Positions 54,272-61,661 of a stretch of DNA of 64,000 nt are shown one piece after another. The stretch's first letter is position 1. Each line of letters starts with the position of its first letter. The notes below the pieces were generated by a model that searched no databases, was not told the origin of the DNA, and was given only the letters and a program-made list of their open reading frames with translations. A program made the translations under genes and the position numbers. The stretch lies in the NCBI GenBank assembly GCA_020073145.1, contig JAIQFS010000004.1, forward strand, positions 120,750-184,749, given 5' to 3'. Source of the stretch: Terriglobia bacterium. GTDB lineage: Bacteria > Acidobacteriota > Terriglobia > Bryobacterales > Bryobacteraceae.

Positions 54272-54754
54272 CTACTCCTTGGAGTAGCTGAACTTGTTGG
54301 AACCGCGGCCACGGCCGCCTTTTCCACCACGGTCGCCGCCTGGTGCGCCGCCGGGGGGAGGCGTGCTCGACATTTCATCGGTGTAGTGCTTGCCGTCTTC
54401 CGACAGGGCCCAGACATCGTGCCATTTCGTGCCATTCGCCTGGGTCGTGTCCACAGTGAGGACGTTCCCTTCCATCTTTCCGGTCGCCGTGGCGCCAGCC
54501 CAAAAACCCTGGTCCATCGTCGCGGTACTGCCGTCGGTGGGGTACTTGCGAATCATGATCGTTTCAGGCCCCCCGTTGCGGCCGGGTATATGCTCGGTCA
54601 TCACGACCACTTTTCCATCGAGCGCCAGATCACGGGTCATGGTGGGGGTTCCGGGATCGCTCTTCCAGTGGCCTACGAAACCCTCCGGGCCCGCGGCCAG
54701 TAGGATCATCCCTGCGCCAGCCAGCAACAAGACCGCATCAATCACTCTCTTCAT
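54272..54754 (-). CDS. Secreted protein of unknown function with Gly-rich tail
   Basis: A 160-aa exported protein: signal peptide (VIDAVLLLAGAGMILLAAG, about 4-22), then a small beta domain (GHWKSDPGTPTM ... TATGKMEGNVLTVDT) and a C-terminal Gly/Arg low-complexity tail ending in KFSYSKE. The plan resembles small secreted proteins abundant in Acidobacteria. Function unknown. A promoter candidate lies about 90 bases upstream. It is divergent from the methanol-dehydrogenase-like gene. Confidence 0.72.
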   Translation of the reverse strand: MKRVIDAVLLLAGAGMILLAAGPEGFVGHWKSDPGTPTMTRDLALDGKVVVMTEHIPGRNGGPETIMIRKYPTDGSTATMDQGFWAGATATGKMEGNVLTVDTTQANGTKWHDVWALSEDGKHYTDEMSSTPPPGGAPGGDRGGKGGRGRGSNKFSYSKE

Positions 54755-54842
54755 GTCGCCTCCCTCTTCGCAGCGACCTGGTTTACGCGAACCGCTCCAC
54801 CGTGACGCCGCATCGCGTGCATCCGGGCCGCAGTCTTTATTT

Positions 54843-54870
54843 GGTATATCACAGCGCATCGAGATTGCAA
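54843..54870 (-). promoter_or_regulatory. Candidate sigma70-type promoter of the secreted Gly-rich protein gene
   Basis: On the minus strand TTGCAA and TATACC lie 16 bases apart, ending about 90 bases ahead of the ATG of the secreted Gly-tailed protein. Confidence 0.45.
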
Positions 54871-54981
54871 GCGGAGGCGGGAGGGATACACGCGCCGGAG
54901 ATTTACGCGGCGTAGACGGGATTTCAGGAGCCAAATTGCAGTAGAATCGAACACGCGTACTTCCTCGGAAGGGAGATACTG

Positions 54982-56799
54982 ATGCTGACATTTCCACGAA
55001 TTCACGCCGCGCCGCTCCTGGCTTTGACGGTGCTGGGTTGCGTTGGTGCGCTGCAGGCGCAACAGCCGGCGGGCGTCGATGGGGCCGTCTTGAAGAAGGC
55101 CGGCACGCCCAACGACTCACTCCCCGGCTCCTGGCTGACCTATGGGAAATCGCAGAGTGAGCAGCGCTATAGCCCGCTCAAACAGATCGATACTTCGAAC
55201 GTAAAGCGGCTGGGCCTGGCCTGGTCGTATGTGGTGGGGCCCGGCGGCTACAGTCAGGAAGGCACGCCCTTGGTCTGGAACAACACCATCTACGGGATCA
55301 CCACCTGGAGCCTGGTGTACGCCGTGGACGGCCGCACCGGCAAGGAGATCTGGCGGTGGGATCCGGAAGTCAATCAGGCTACCACCAAAGGCATCACGGC
55401 CAATCGCGGACTCGCGCTGTACCAGGGCATGATCATCGCGCCCAGCCTGGACGGACGTCTGTTCGCGCTCAATGCTCTTACCGGGAAGCCCATCTGGGAA
55501 AGCCGCGTTTCCTATACCCAAGAGCATCACTATGTGACCATGGCCCCGCGCATTGCCGGCGACAAGGTGATCATCGGAGTCTCCGGTGGCGACACCGGCG
55601 AAAATCGCGGCTACTTCGATGCCTATGACGCCGCCACCGGGCATCGCTTGTGGCGCTTCTATACCGTCCCCGGCGACCCTAGCTTGCCTTATGAAAATGA
55701 GGCTATGCGCGTGGCCGCCAAGACCTGGGGCGGCGACTTTTACAAAAAAGGCGGCGGCGGCGCCGTGTGGGACGGATTCGCCTATGATCCGGACGCCAAC
55801 CTGATCTATGTCGGCACCGGCAATGCCGAGCCGTGGACGCAGAAGTTCCGCGGCGCTCAGAGCGTCGACAACCTGTACACTTGTTCGATCCTCGCCGTCG
55901 ATGCGAACACCGGTCACTTGAAGTGGTATTTTCAAACCGTACCGAACGACAATTGGGATTTCGACAGCGTCCAGCAGTTGATGCTGCTCGACCTCACCAT
56001 CGAGGGGCGCCGGCGCAAGGTCCTGACGCAAGCCGCGAAGAATGGATTCTTCTACGTCCTCGACCGGGCGTCGGGGCAGTTCATCTCCGGCGCGCCCTTC
56101 GTGAAGGTCAACTGGGCCAAAGGCCTCAACGATAGCGGGCGTCCCATGGTCAATCCCGAAGCCTATTACGATACCGAGCCGGTGGCCGTGAATCCCACCG
56201 GGGGCGGGGCCCACAACTGGGCGCCCATGTCCTTCAACCCGAATACGGGGCTGGTATACGTTCCCGCTTCCTACTCCAGCTACACCTATCAAGCCGACCA
56301 AGAATACAAGCAGAATTCCACGGGGGACATTCGCGGCGGCAGCGGAGTGCCCCGCCAGATCAAGGCTCCGGCCGTCGGTCCCGACGCCCCCGACGGCGTG
56401 CGGGGGGGCCTGCAGGCCTGGGATCCCGTCAAACACACGCTGGTCTGGCGCGCCGACGGCGGCGGCGGCATTGGAGGCGGAACCGTGACCACCGCCGGCA
56501 ACCTCGTATTCCAAGTCATTGGCGATGGGCATTTACGGGCTTTTAGCGCGGACAAAGGCGAGAAGTTGTACGAGGTCCAAACCGGGCGGACCGGCATGGG
56601 GCCGCCGATCACCTACGAAATCGATGGCAAGCAGTATGTCGCTTTCATGGGCGGGATCGGCCGCGCTGCGCAAGGCCGCGGCGCCGCCGATGGTCCGCCG
56701 CCGTTACTCTTCGTGTTTACTCTGGACGGAAAGGCCGTACTTCCCACGGCGGCGGCTCCCGCTGCGGGGATCGCGGCCCCGGCGCCCCCAGCGCGGTAA
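54982..56799 (+). CDS. PQQ-dependent alcohol/methanol dehydrogenase-like protein, Asp-x-Asp active site
   Basis: A 605-aa periplasmic quinoprotein of the methanol/ethanol dehydrogenase family. Signal peptide to about residue 27; propeller repeats (AVDGRTGKEIWRWDPEV, ALNALTGKPIWE, AYDAATGHRLWRFY); N281 in GTGNAEPW and catalytic D326 in NWDFDSV, with a second Asp at 328. In known families Asp at +2 marks lanthanide-dependent enzymes (XoxF-like) and Ala marks calcium ones. The usual vicinal Cys-Cys pair is missing (KGITANRG here), and the Glu-ligand region reads SGGDTGENRG instead of the usual GAE. C-terminal Ala/Pro tail. The start has AAGGGAG. No cytochrome or c-type partner gene follows. Confidence 0.88.
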   Translation: MLTFPRIHAAPLLALTVLGCVGALQAQQPAGVDGAVLKKAGTPNDSLPGSWLTYGKSQSEQRYSPLKQIDTSNVKRLGLAWSYVVGPGGYSQEGTPLVWNNTIYGITTWSLVYAVDGRTGKEIWRWDPEVNQATTKGITANRGLALYQGMIIAPSLDGRLFALNALTGKPIWESRVSYTQEHHYVTMAPRIAGDKVIIGVSGGDTGENRGYFDAYDAATGHRLWRFYTVPGDPSLPYENEAMRVAAKTWGGDFYKKGGGGAVWDGFAYDPDANLIYVGTGNAEPWTQKFRGAQSVDNLYTCSILAVDANTGHLKWYFQTVPNDNWDFDSVQQLMLLDLTIEGRRRKVLTQAAKNGFFYVLDRASGQFISGAPFVKVNWAKGLNDSGRPMVNPEAYYDTEPVAVNPTGGGAHNWAPMSFNPNTGLVYVPASYSSYTYQADQEYKQNSTGDIRGGSGVPRQIKAPAVGPDAPDGVRGGLQAWDPVKHTLVWRADGGGGIGGGTVTTAGNLVFQVIGDGHLRAFSADKGEKLYEVQTGRTGMGPPITYEIDGKQYVAFMGGIGRAAQGRGAADGPPPLLFVFTLDGKAVLPTAAAPAAGIAAPAPPAR

Positions 56800-56876
56800 C
56801 ACCGTTCGCGCTCCCGACGGATGTCGCCCGCGAGCCACTGTCAACCATACTGCAGAAGCGTGATTATTATAACGTC

Positions 56877-57101
56877 ATGACTGCCCTAAAACTGACGACC
56901 ATCGGCACTTCCACCGGGGCTGTGATCCCGAAGGAGATGCTGGCCCGCCTGAAAGTGAAGAAGGGTGATACTCTCTATGCGATCGAGACTCGGGAGGGGT
57001 ATCTCTTGACGCCCTACAACCCTGCCATAGAGGAGCAGCTCAAGGCCGGGCAGCAATTCATGAAGGACTACCGCGACACCTTTAAAGCCCTCGCGAAATG
57101 A
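56877..57101 (+). CDS. AbrB/MazE-type antitoxin
   Basis: A 74-aa protein with the N-terminal swapped-hairpin DNA-binding fold of AbrB/MazE antitoxins (LTTIGTSTGAVIPKEMLARL, then KKGDTLYAIE). The C-terminal helix (AIEEQLKAGQQFMKDYRD) would wrap around the toxin. Its stop overlaps the start of the Doc-like toxin gene (ATGA), the usual toxin-antitoxin order. Classic doc partners are Phd antitoxins, so this pairing is a known but less common variant. A TATAAC-type element just ahead of the gene may be part of an autoregulated promoter. Confidence 0.85.
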   Translation: MTALKLTTIGTSTGAVIPKEMLARLKVKKGDTLYAIETREGYLLTPYNPAIEEQLKAGQQFMKDYRDTFKALAK

Positions 57102-57504
57102 AGGCCAAGCCGCGGTGGATCAGCAAACAGGCGCTGCTACTCCTTCACGAAGAGAGCCTCGCCCAGTTCGGAGGCGCGCGCGGCGTCGCGGACGAGGGCC
57201 TTCTGGATTCCGCCCTGGCGCGGCCTCATCACACTCACGCCTACAAGCCCGAGAGCACGCTCGCGGAACTCGCCGCGTCCTGCGCCTACGGTCTGGCCCG
57301 CAACCATCCCTTCGTCGATGGCAACAAGCGAGTGGCGTTCCTCTCGATTGGTATTTTCCTGGCGATCAACGGATATAGGCTCGTGCGGATCCGGTTGATG
57401 CCATCGGGACCATCTTCGCCGTTGCGGCGGGGAAACTCGATGAGCCGGCCCTGGCTGCCTGGATTGCGAAGAACTGCGTGAAGGTCGCTTCGAAAAGAGA
57501 GTAG
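57098..57504 (+). pseudogene. doc: Doc-type (Fic fold) toxin with an apparent 1-base deletion
   Basis: The frame from the ATG encodes a Doc toxin with the kinase-type Fic motif HPFVDGNKR (70-78), up to INGYRLV at residue 96. Then the reading frame fails: the annotated frame continues as junk to 57481. In another frame, from 57388, sequence resumes as DPVDAIGTIFAVAAGKLDEP and ends KVASKRE at 57504, the normal Doc C-terminus. One missing G after 57385 (GTG-CGG for GTG-GCG-G) explains this. The active-site motif is intact but the product loses its last ~35 residues in the right frame, so the toxin is probably inactive, unless it is a sequencing error or programmed shift. Confidence 0.8.
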
Positions 57505-57515
57505 GGTGAGTGAAA

Positions 57516-57549
57516 GCAAGCCCCTAACGCGATAGAGGGGCGCTTCCGG
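57516..57549 (+). repeat. 34-bp imperfect hairpin repeat, copy 1
   Basis: Begins GCAAGCCCCT and ends AGGGGCGCTTCCGG, and can fold on itself (AAG..CCCCT with AGGGG..CTT). Matches copy 2 near 58.47 kb at 29 of 34 bases. Lies just downstream of the frameshifted Doc gene and could act as its terminator. Confidence 0.75.
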
Positions 57550-57590
57550 GTAGTGCGCTAATTGCGTGCACGGATTTAGCGCACTACCCG
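57547..57590. repeat. 15-bp perfect inverted repeat with 14-base loop
   Basis: CGGGTAGTGCGCTAA (57547-57561) is perfectly complementary to TTAGCGCACTACCCG (57576-57590). It lies between the Doc gene and the hydrolase gene. There is no T-run, so it is not a standard terminator; an operator or structured RNA element is possible. Confidence 0.8.
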
Positions 57591-57633
57591 CTTCCGTTCG
57601 TCACTGCCACGGATTACTCTAAAAGGAGGCGCC

Positions 57634-58389
57634 ATGAAGCGACGCGAAATACTCCACACGTTGGGCTCGGTCAGCGTCCTCGGACTGTGCTCGAACGTGC
57701 TATCCACGCAGACTCGGGCCCAGGACGTTCGACCGTTTACCGCGCGAGGATCCGGTCCAGCGCTGATTGTCTTCGATAGACAGCCCCGCGGCTATTACGA
57801 TCGGCTCACCGATCGCTATCGCGTCGTCGTGATCGCTGATGTGGCAGCGGACAATTCCCCGGCCAACATCGCGTCTCTCACCGCCGACCACCTCTGCGCG
57901 GACATTCTCGCCGTAGCCGATGCAGCCGGCGTCGATCGCTTCGCATGGTTTGGCTTTTCCTTTGGCAGCGTGGTCGGTCTGCAACTGGCATCCAGGACGA
58001 CTCGCCTCTCGGCTCTTGTCTGTGGCGGCTGGCCCCCACTCGGCGGCCAATATGCCGAGACCCTGGCCTATGTCGAAGCCGAAGCTGCGCAGGGTCGAGC
58101 CACACCCGCTTTGACCTTTTATCGCAGCATTCGGGGGTGGCCCGAGCGAGAGGCCGTCTCGAAGTTCAGCTGCCCACGCATGGCATTCGCTGGAAACCAG
58201 GATGAATTCGTAGCCGGGGCGGCCACCAGATTGCGAATCGGGCCCCTCATCGCCGAGCATCGAGCGGAGCTGGAACGAATGGGTTGGACCGTCCAGTTGA
58301 TGGACGGCTTCGGCCACGAATTGGGTGGACGACCGGACGTCACCATTCCGATCCTAACGCGATTCCTCGATCCAATCTTGCTCCGCTAG
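57634..58389 (+). CDS. Alpha/beta hydrolase, exported
   Basis: A 251-aa alpha/beta-hydrolase-fold protein. The N-terminus is twin-Arg-like but short (MKRREILHTLGSVSVLGLC), so it may be exported or lipid-anchored. The nucleophile elbow GFSFG gives catalytic S109. The acid is likely D in GNQDEF, and the His lies in GFGHELG near the C-terminus. Substrate unknown. The ribosome-binding site AAGGAGG is perfectly placed. The gene stands alone, flanked by two copies of a 34-bp hairpin element, which suggests a mobile cassette or a REP-like context. Confidence 0.82.
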   Translation: MKRREILHTLGSVSVLGLCSNVLSTQTRAQDVRPFTARGSGPALIVFDRQPRGYYDRLTDRYRVVVIADVAADNSPANIASLTADHLCADILAVADAAGVDRFAWFGFSFGSVVGLQLASRTTRLSALVCGGWPPLGGQYAETLAYVEAEAAQGRATPALTFYRSIRGWPEREAVSKFSCPRMAFAGNQDEFVAGAATRLRIGPLIAEHRAELERMGWTVQLMDGFGHELGGRPDVTIPILTRFLDPILLR

Positions 58390-58461
58390 GGAATCGAGCT
58401 GCCGGCGAGAGTCGGAGAGCCGAGGAACCGCTGGCGAGCCTGGTCAGCCTCCGTGCGGCGA

Positions 58462-58495
58462 GCAAGCCCCTGAAGTGATAAAAGGGCGCTTCCGG
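58462..58495 (+). repeat. 34-bp imperfect hairpin repeat, copy 2
   Basis: Begins GCAAGCCCCT and ends AAGGGCGCTTCCGG, 29 of 34 bases identical to copy 1. It lies 73 bases beyond the hydrolase stop and 64 bases from the stop of the convergent four-helix gene, so it may serve as a terminator. Confidence 0.75.
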
Positions 58496-58558
58496 TTGGG
58501 CCGTTCGGAACGGGGCCCAGCCGATTGCCAAGCTGCCCCCCAATTCGCCCGCACCACC

Positions 58559-59047
58559 CTATTTCGGCTCCCAGTAGGCGATCAGTCTTCCCATGGTAAA
58601 CATGGTCGTCCAAAGCAGCAACGAGAGAATCGCGGCGACTTTCACTTTGGTTGGAATGACCGGAGATCGATCCAACTCCTCGGTCCTGGTGTAAACAATG
58701 GGCCGAAAGATAACGCCGTGCACGCCGATCAAACCCAGAACAACCATCTTGGTCCAGAAGTAGGGATTGGGCGCATATTTGGTCGCCTCGCAGGTGGCTA
58801 ACAACAAGCCCGTGCCAATCATGATGACGACTCCGCCCCGTTTCCAGGGGCGAAGGCTGGTCACCACCTGGGTGATGGTCAGGCTTCTGAAGGTGAGCCC
58901 CAGAAGGCGCAGGTTCGTCATGAGGATCATGCCGCCAAACAGGGCGATGCACGTCAAGTGAGTCGAGAGCACAATCGGGTACGCCAGCACCGATTCGCTG
59001 AAGTCCGAGAGAAACTGGATACTCTCGAGGGATTGAGCAATACTCAA
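58559..59047 (-). CDS. Four-helix membrane protein of the DUF6644 type, second of a pair
   Basis: A 162-aa membrane protein with four helices (about 20-45, 70-92, 98-120, 133-155) and conserved His near helix 1 (LSTHLTCIALFGG) and at GVHGVIF. Similar in plan and in motif placement to the next gene upstream on the strand, so the two are paralogues. Function unknown; paired His may suggest heme or quinone handling. It follows the partner gene by 12 bases, so they share a transcript. Confidence 0.72.
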   Translation of the reverse strand: MSIAQSLESIQFLSDFSESVLAYPIVLSTHLTCIALFGGMILMTNLRLLGLTFRSLTITQVVTSLRPWKRGGVVIMIGTGLLLATCEATKYAPNPYFWTKMVVLGLIGVHGVIFRPIVYTRTEELDRSPVIPTKVKVAAILSLLLWTTMFTMGRLIAYWEPK

Positions 59048-59059
59048 GCCAGGGAACTC

Positions 59060-59509
59060 CTATTCCAGAAAGCCCGTGAAAATCCCGCCAAACACGATAG
59101 ACACCCACAGCAGCAGGGATACGATTGCGACGCACTTGCTCAAAGCCGGCGGCGGGTCGTTCATGGTCGCTACCTTTCTGTGGACTGTGAAATTGTAAAT
59201 CAGCGCCGCCAGCAGCACGTACATCTTAATCGGAAAGATCGGGTTAATCAGGTAAATGCCGACCTGCGATACAAACAGCGTAAAGCCGGAGAAGACGACG
59301 AATGCCAACGCGATGAGCGTCCACGGCTCGGTGTACCGCAAAATCCGCGCGGAAGTCTCATCCCGCAGACCCAGGTTCAACAGCCGAAAGTCCACCAGTG
59401 CGATGGATCCGACACCGATCGCAAAGCCTCCGATGTGCACACACTCCGCCAGCGGAAACGCCCACTCGCTGTTGTTGAGCGCGTCCACAATCGTGTTCTG
59501 AAGAAGCAT
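59060..59509 (-). CDS. Four-helix membrane protein of the DUF6644 type, first of a pair
   Basis: A 149-aa membrane protein with four helices (about 16-40, 64-85, 93-110, 124-145). Conserved His lies in ECVHIGGFAIG and NFTVHRKVA, in positions equivalent to its neighbour. Two diverged copies in tandem suggest a heterodimer. AGGGAGA lies just ahead of the ATG. No function is known. Upstream is a 530-base non-coding stretch and then the CPBP protease gene, divergent. Confidence 0.74.
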   Translation of the reverse strand: MLLQNTIVDALNNSEWAFPLAECVHIGGFAIGVGSIALVDFRLLNLGLRDETSARILRYTEPWTLIALAFVVFSGFTLFVSQVGIYLINPIFPIKMYVLLAALIYNFTVHRKVATMNDPPPALSKCVAIVSLLLWVSIVFGGIFTGFLE

Positions 59510-60041
59510 TCTCCCTCAGGTTCTCCTCTCCGCACCGATCTGCAAAGCGTATGACCGCGTCGCTGAATGTGCCGCTTCGACGACGGCTGCGCCATTACGG
59601 GGATCATCCAGGCTGGGCGTGGTGGAGGGCCCGGTGCAAGCCATGTGATGCATCGACGAGGCTACCACACTGGGGTGAAACCGACCTTCCGAAAGAGGTC
59701 ACATCGCGGATTGTGACTGTTCGTGACCAAGCCACTGCAAAGCCAGCAAACGAGTTAGGTGACGGCACCCACATTGGCCAACCAGAACCCCGTTATGCCA
59801 TGCATCGTGCAAACGCGTCCGCGCCGCCTGAGCGACGGCGACGCGGTCGACAAACGAGCGAACTGACGCGGCGCGCTGCCACCGGAAGCCGACGGTTGCC
59901 GATGGATTGCATTCGGCCGGGGGATGAGGAATGGCATCGGTCTGCAGCGAATGCAGAGCTCGGGTGGATCGGCACAGCGCGGCGACCCCGAAGCGATCGT
60001 GTGTCCTGCAGGTTTAGAAATGGGATCCTGGGGAAGGATCC
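59510..60041. other. Non-coding stretch, 532 bases
   Basis: Between the divergent four-helix gene and the CPBP gene I see no gene with credible coding signal. Short frames are present but their composition is poor. It must hold the promoters of both flanking genes. The last 20 bases hold the small hairpin around the CPBP ribosome-binding site. Confidence 0.5.
60023..60041 (+). promoter_or_regulatory. GGATCC-loop-GGATCC hairpin over the CPBP ribosome-binding site
   Basis: GGATCC (60023-60028) and GGATCC (60036-60041) can pair, with the loop TGGGGAA holding part of the Shine-Dalgarno, ending one base ahead of the ATG. Could restrict translation of the protease gene. Confidence 0.4.
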
Positions 60042-60944
60042 ATGCGCGAGAAGGAAATGCAAACCGCCCGGCGCGGTCTCGGGGTCTACTTTGCGGTCTT
60101 GATTACGGGTACCGCGTTCTTCGAATGGAGAATCCTGCAAACCGGCGAATCTATCCATAAAGTTCCCCTTCTGATCATCGCTTTGATGTATATTCCGGCG
60201 GCAGCGTCGGTCGTCGCACGCCTCAGCCTGCGCGAAGGATTCGGGGATGTCTCTTTCCGGTGGGGAAGCCCGGACGGCGGGCGCGCCGTACTGCTGGCCT
60301 GGGTGTATCCAATCGTCGTTGGAGTGGTGGCGTATGGTGTCGGGTGGGCCGCGCACCTGGCTGCCTTTCAGGCGCCGCTGCCGCCGGGTTCTCACCTTGA
60401 TACGGGCTCCGCCACACTCAACCTGCTCGCATCCTTCTTAGTCTCGGCCACTCTGGGCACAGTGCTGAGTTGCTTCTCCGCGTTCGGCGAGGAACTCGGC
60501 TGGCGCGGCTATATGTTGACCCGGTTGATGACCGCCGGCATTCCGAGGCCCGTGCTGGTCAGCGGACTCATTTGGGCGCTCTGGCACGTACCGCTGATTC
60601 TCAGCGGGCAATATGCGGCAGAGTCGCGTGCGGGTCTATCGGCGACGTTGTTCGTCATTGGGGTCATTGCGGACGGTTATCTTGCAGCTTTTTTGCGACT
60701 GCGATGGGGTAGCATCTGGCCGGCGGTCATGATGCATGGGGCGTGGAACGCGATCATCCAGGGCACATTTGATCGTGCCACGGTTGGAACGCCGTTCTCT
60801 GTCGGCGAATCCGGGTGGCTGACTGTGATCGTCTCCATCTCTTTCGTCCTTGTCGTGACACGCGGCGTTTGGACCCTGCAACGCCGGCCGGGAGAGGAAC
60901 TCATCATGCCGTCCGGCAAGGCTGCTTCGACGCTGACACTATGA
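60042..60944 (+). CDS. CPBP-family intramembrane metalloprotease
   Basis: A 300-aa CAAX-protease/bacteriocin-processing (CPBP) type membrane protein with about eight helices. Active-site residues are E150-E151 with R155 (GEELGWRGY), H182 (WALWHVPL) and H232/N236 (MHGAWN), all three motifs in the right order. In other bacteria such proteins cleave prenylated or membrane peptides or confer bacteriocin immunity, but no bacteriocin gene is nearby. The start is the ATG at 60042; a second ATG at codon 6 has its own AAGGA. Ends 30 bases before the convergent YjbQ gene. Confidence 0.88.
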   Translation: MREKEMQTARRGLGVYFAVLITGTAFFEWRILQTGESIHKVPLLIIALMYIPAAASVVARLSLREGFGDVSFRWGSPDGGRAVLLAWVYPIVVGVVAYGVGWAAHLAAFQAPLPPGSHLDTGSATLNLLASFLVSATLGTVLSCFSAFGEELGWRGYMLTRLMTAGIPRPVLVSGLIWALWHVPLILSGQYAAESRAGLSATLFVIGVIADGYLAAFLRLRWGSIWPAVMMHGAWNAIIQGTFDRATVGTPFSVGESGWLTVIVSISFVLVVTRGVWTLQRRPGEELIMPSGKAASTLTL

Positions 60945-60974
60945 GAGCCCTGGTTTTGTCCACGCAAGGCTACC

Positions 60975-61481
60975 CTAGCCTCCCAAAACCTGCAGGGACA
61001 CAGACCGCGTCCGTGGGCCATCTAGTTCCACTAGGATGATACTTTGCCAGGTTCCTCGCACTAAGCGGCCGTCCCGCACCCCCAGGAACGCACTCGCGCT
61101 CAAAAAAGCCGCGCGAAGATGCGATGTCGCATTGCTGCGCTCGCAGTCTGAATAACGCGGATCGTTGTGCCGCCAGGAGGCGTCTTCCCGCACCGTCTGT
61201 TCGAGCACGGTGCGTAGATCGTCGAGCAGCGCGTCTTGCCATTCGTTCACAATGAGGCCCACTGTGGAATGTAACGACTGCACGAGTGCGAAGCCGTCAC
61301 GAATTCCGCTTTCAGCCACCAGTTGCTCCACAGTGTCGGTGAGATTGACGAAATCCAGCTTTTGCCGCGTGTTGTAGTCCAGCACTCGCCCAAAAGAGCT
61401 CGGCGTCAAAGGGCGTCCAAAACGCCGTGGCACGATACGACTCTCGGCCGCGTCGTTGAGTGAAGGGAAGGGTGTTTTCAT
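60975..61481 (-). CDS. YjbQ/UPF0047-family protein
   Basis: A 168-aa protein of the YjbQ family, some members of which show secondary thiamine-phosphate synthase activity. The family core starts at about residue 42 (DFVNLTDTVEQLV) with LHSTVGLIVNEW, a His in WRHND, SNATSHLRA and a C-terminal GTWQSIILVELDGPR. The ~40 N-terminal residues ahead of the core are extra compared with standard members and of unknown use. The start may be later, but no better one is visible. Own promoter upstream. Confidence 0.85.
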   Translation of the reverse strand: MKTPFPSLNDAAESRIVPRRFGRPLTPSSFGRVLDYNTRQKLDFVNLTDTVEQLVAESGIRDGFALVQSLHSTVGLIVNEWQDALLDDLRTVLEQTVREDASWRHNDPRYSDCERSNATSHLRAAFLSASAFLGVRDGRLVRGTWQSIILVELDGPRTRSVSLQVLGG

Positions 61482-61550
61482 AGATGCACGTTGGACGTCT
61501 CCGGCCGGCTGCCCCTGCGGGTGAGAACCTGGGAACGCCGCTCCATATAC

Positions 61551-61579
61551 ATGGTAGCGCCGGCTTGCGACATCGTCAA
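61551..61579 (-). promoter_or_regulatory. Sigma70-type promoter of the YjbQ gene with nearby AT-rich palindrome
   Basis: On the minus strand TTGACG and TACCAT are separated by 17 bases, about 70 bases before the ATG. Just upstream of the -35, TACTTT-N7-AAAGTA (61581-61599) forms an AT-rich inverted repeat that could bind a regulator. Confidence 0.5.
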
Positions 61580-61661
61580 GTACTTTTTGATATAAAGTAT
61601 ATGGGCGAGTTCCGGGCTTCGAGCGCTCGGTCCTGGACTGTTCAAGGCTTACCCGGAGGGT

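Noticed and set aside
58386..59135. 249-aa minus-strand frame over the four-helix gene
   Set aside because: Different frame from the hydrophobic helices, with Arg/His/Ser-rich composition; not coding.
59551..60102. 183-aa plus-strand frame in the non-coding stretch
   Set aside because: No motif, and the Arg/Pro/Ala composition is typical of chance frames. It also runs into the CPBP gene.
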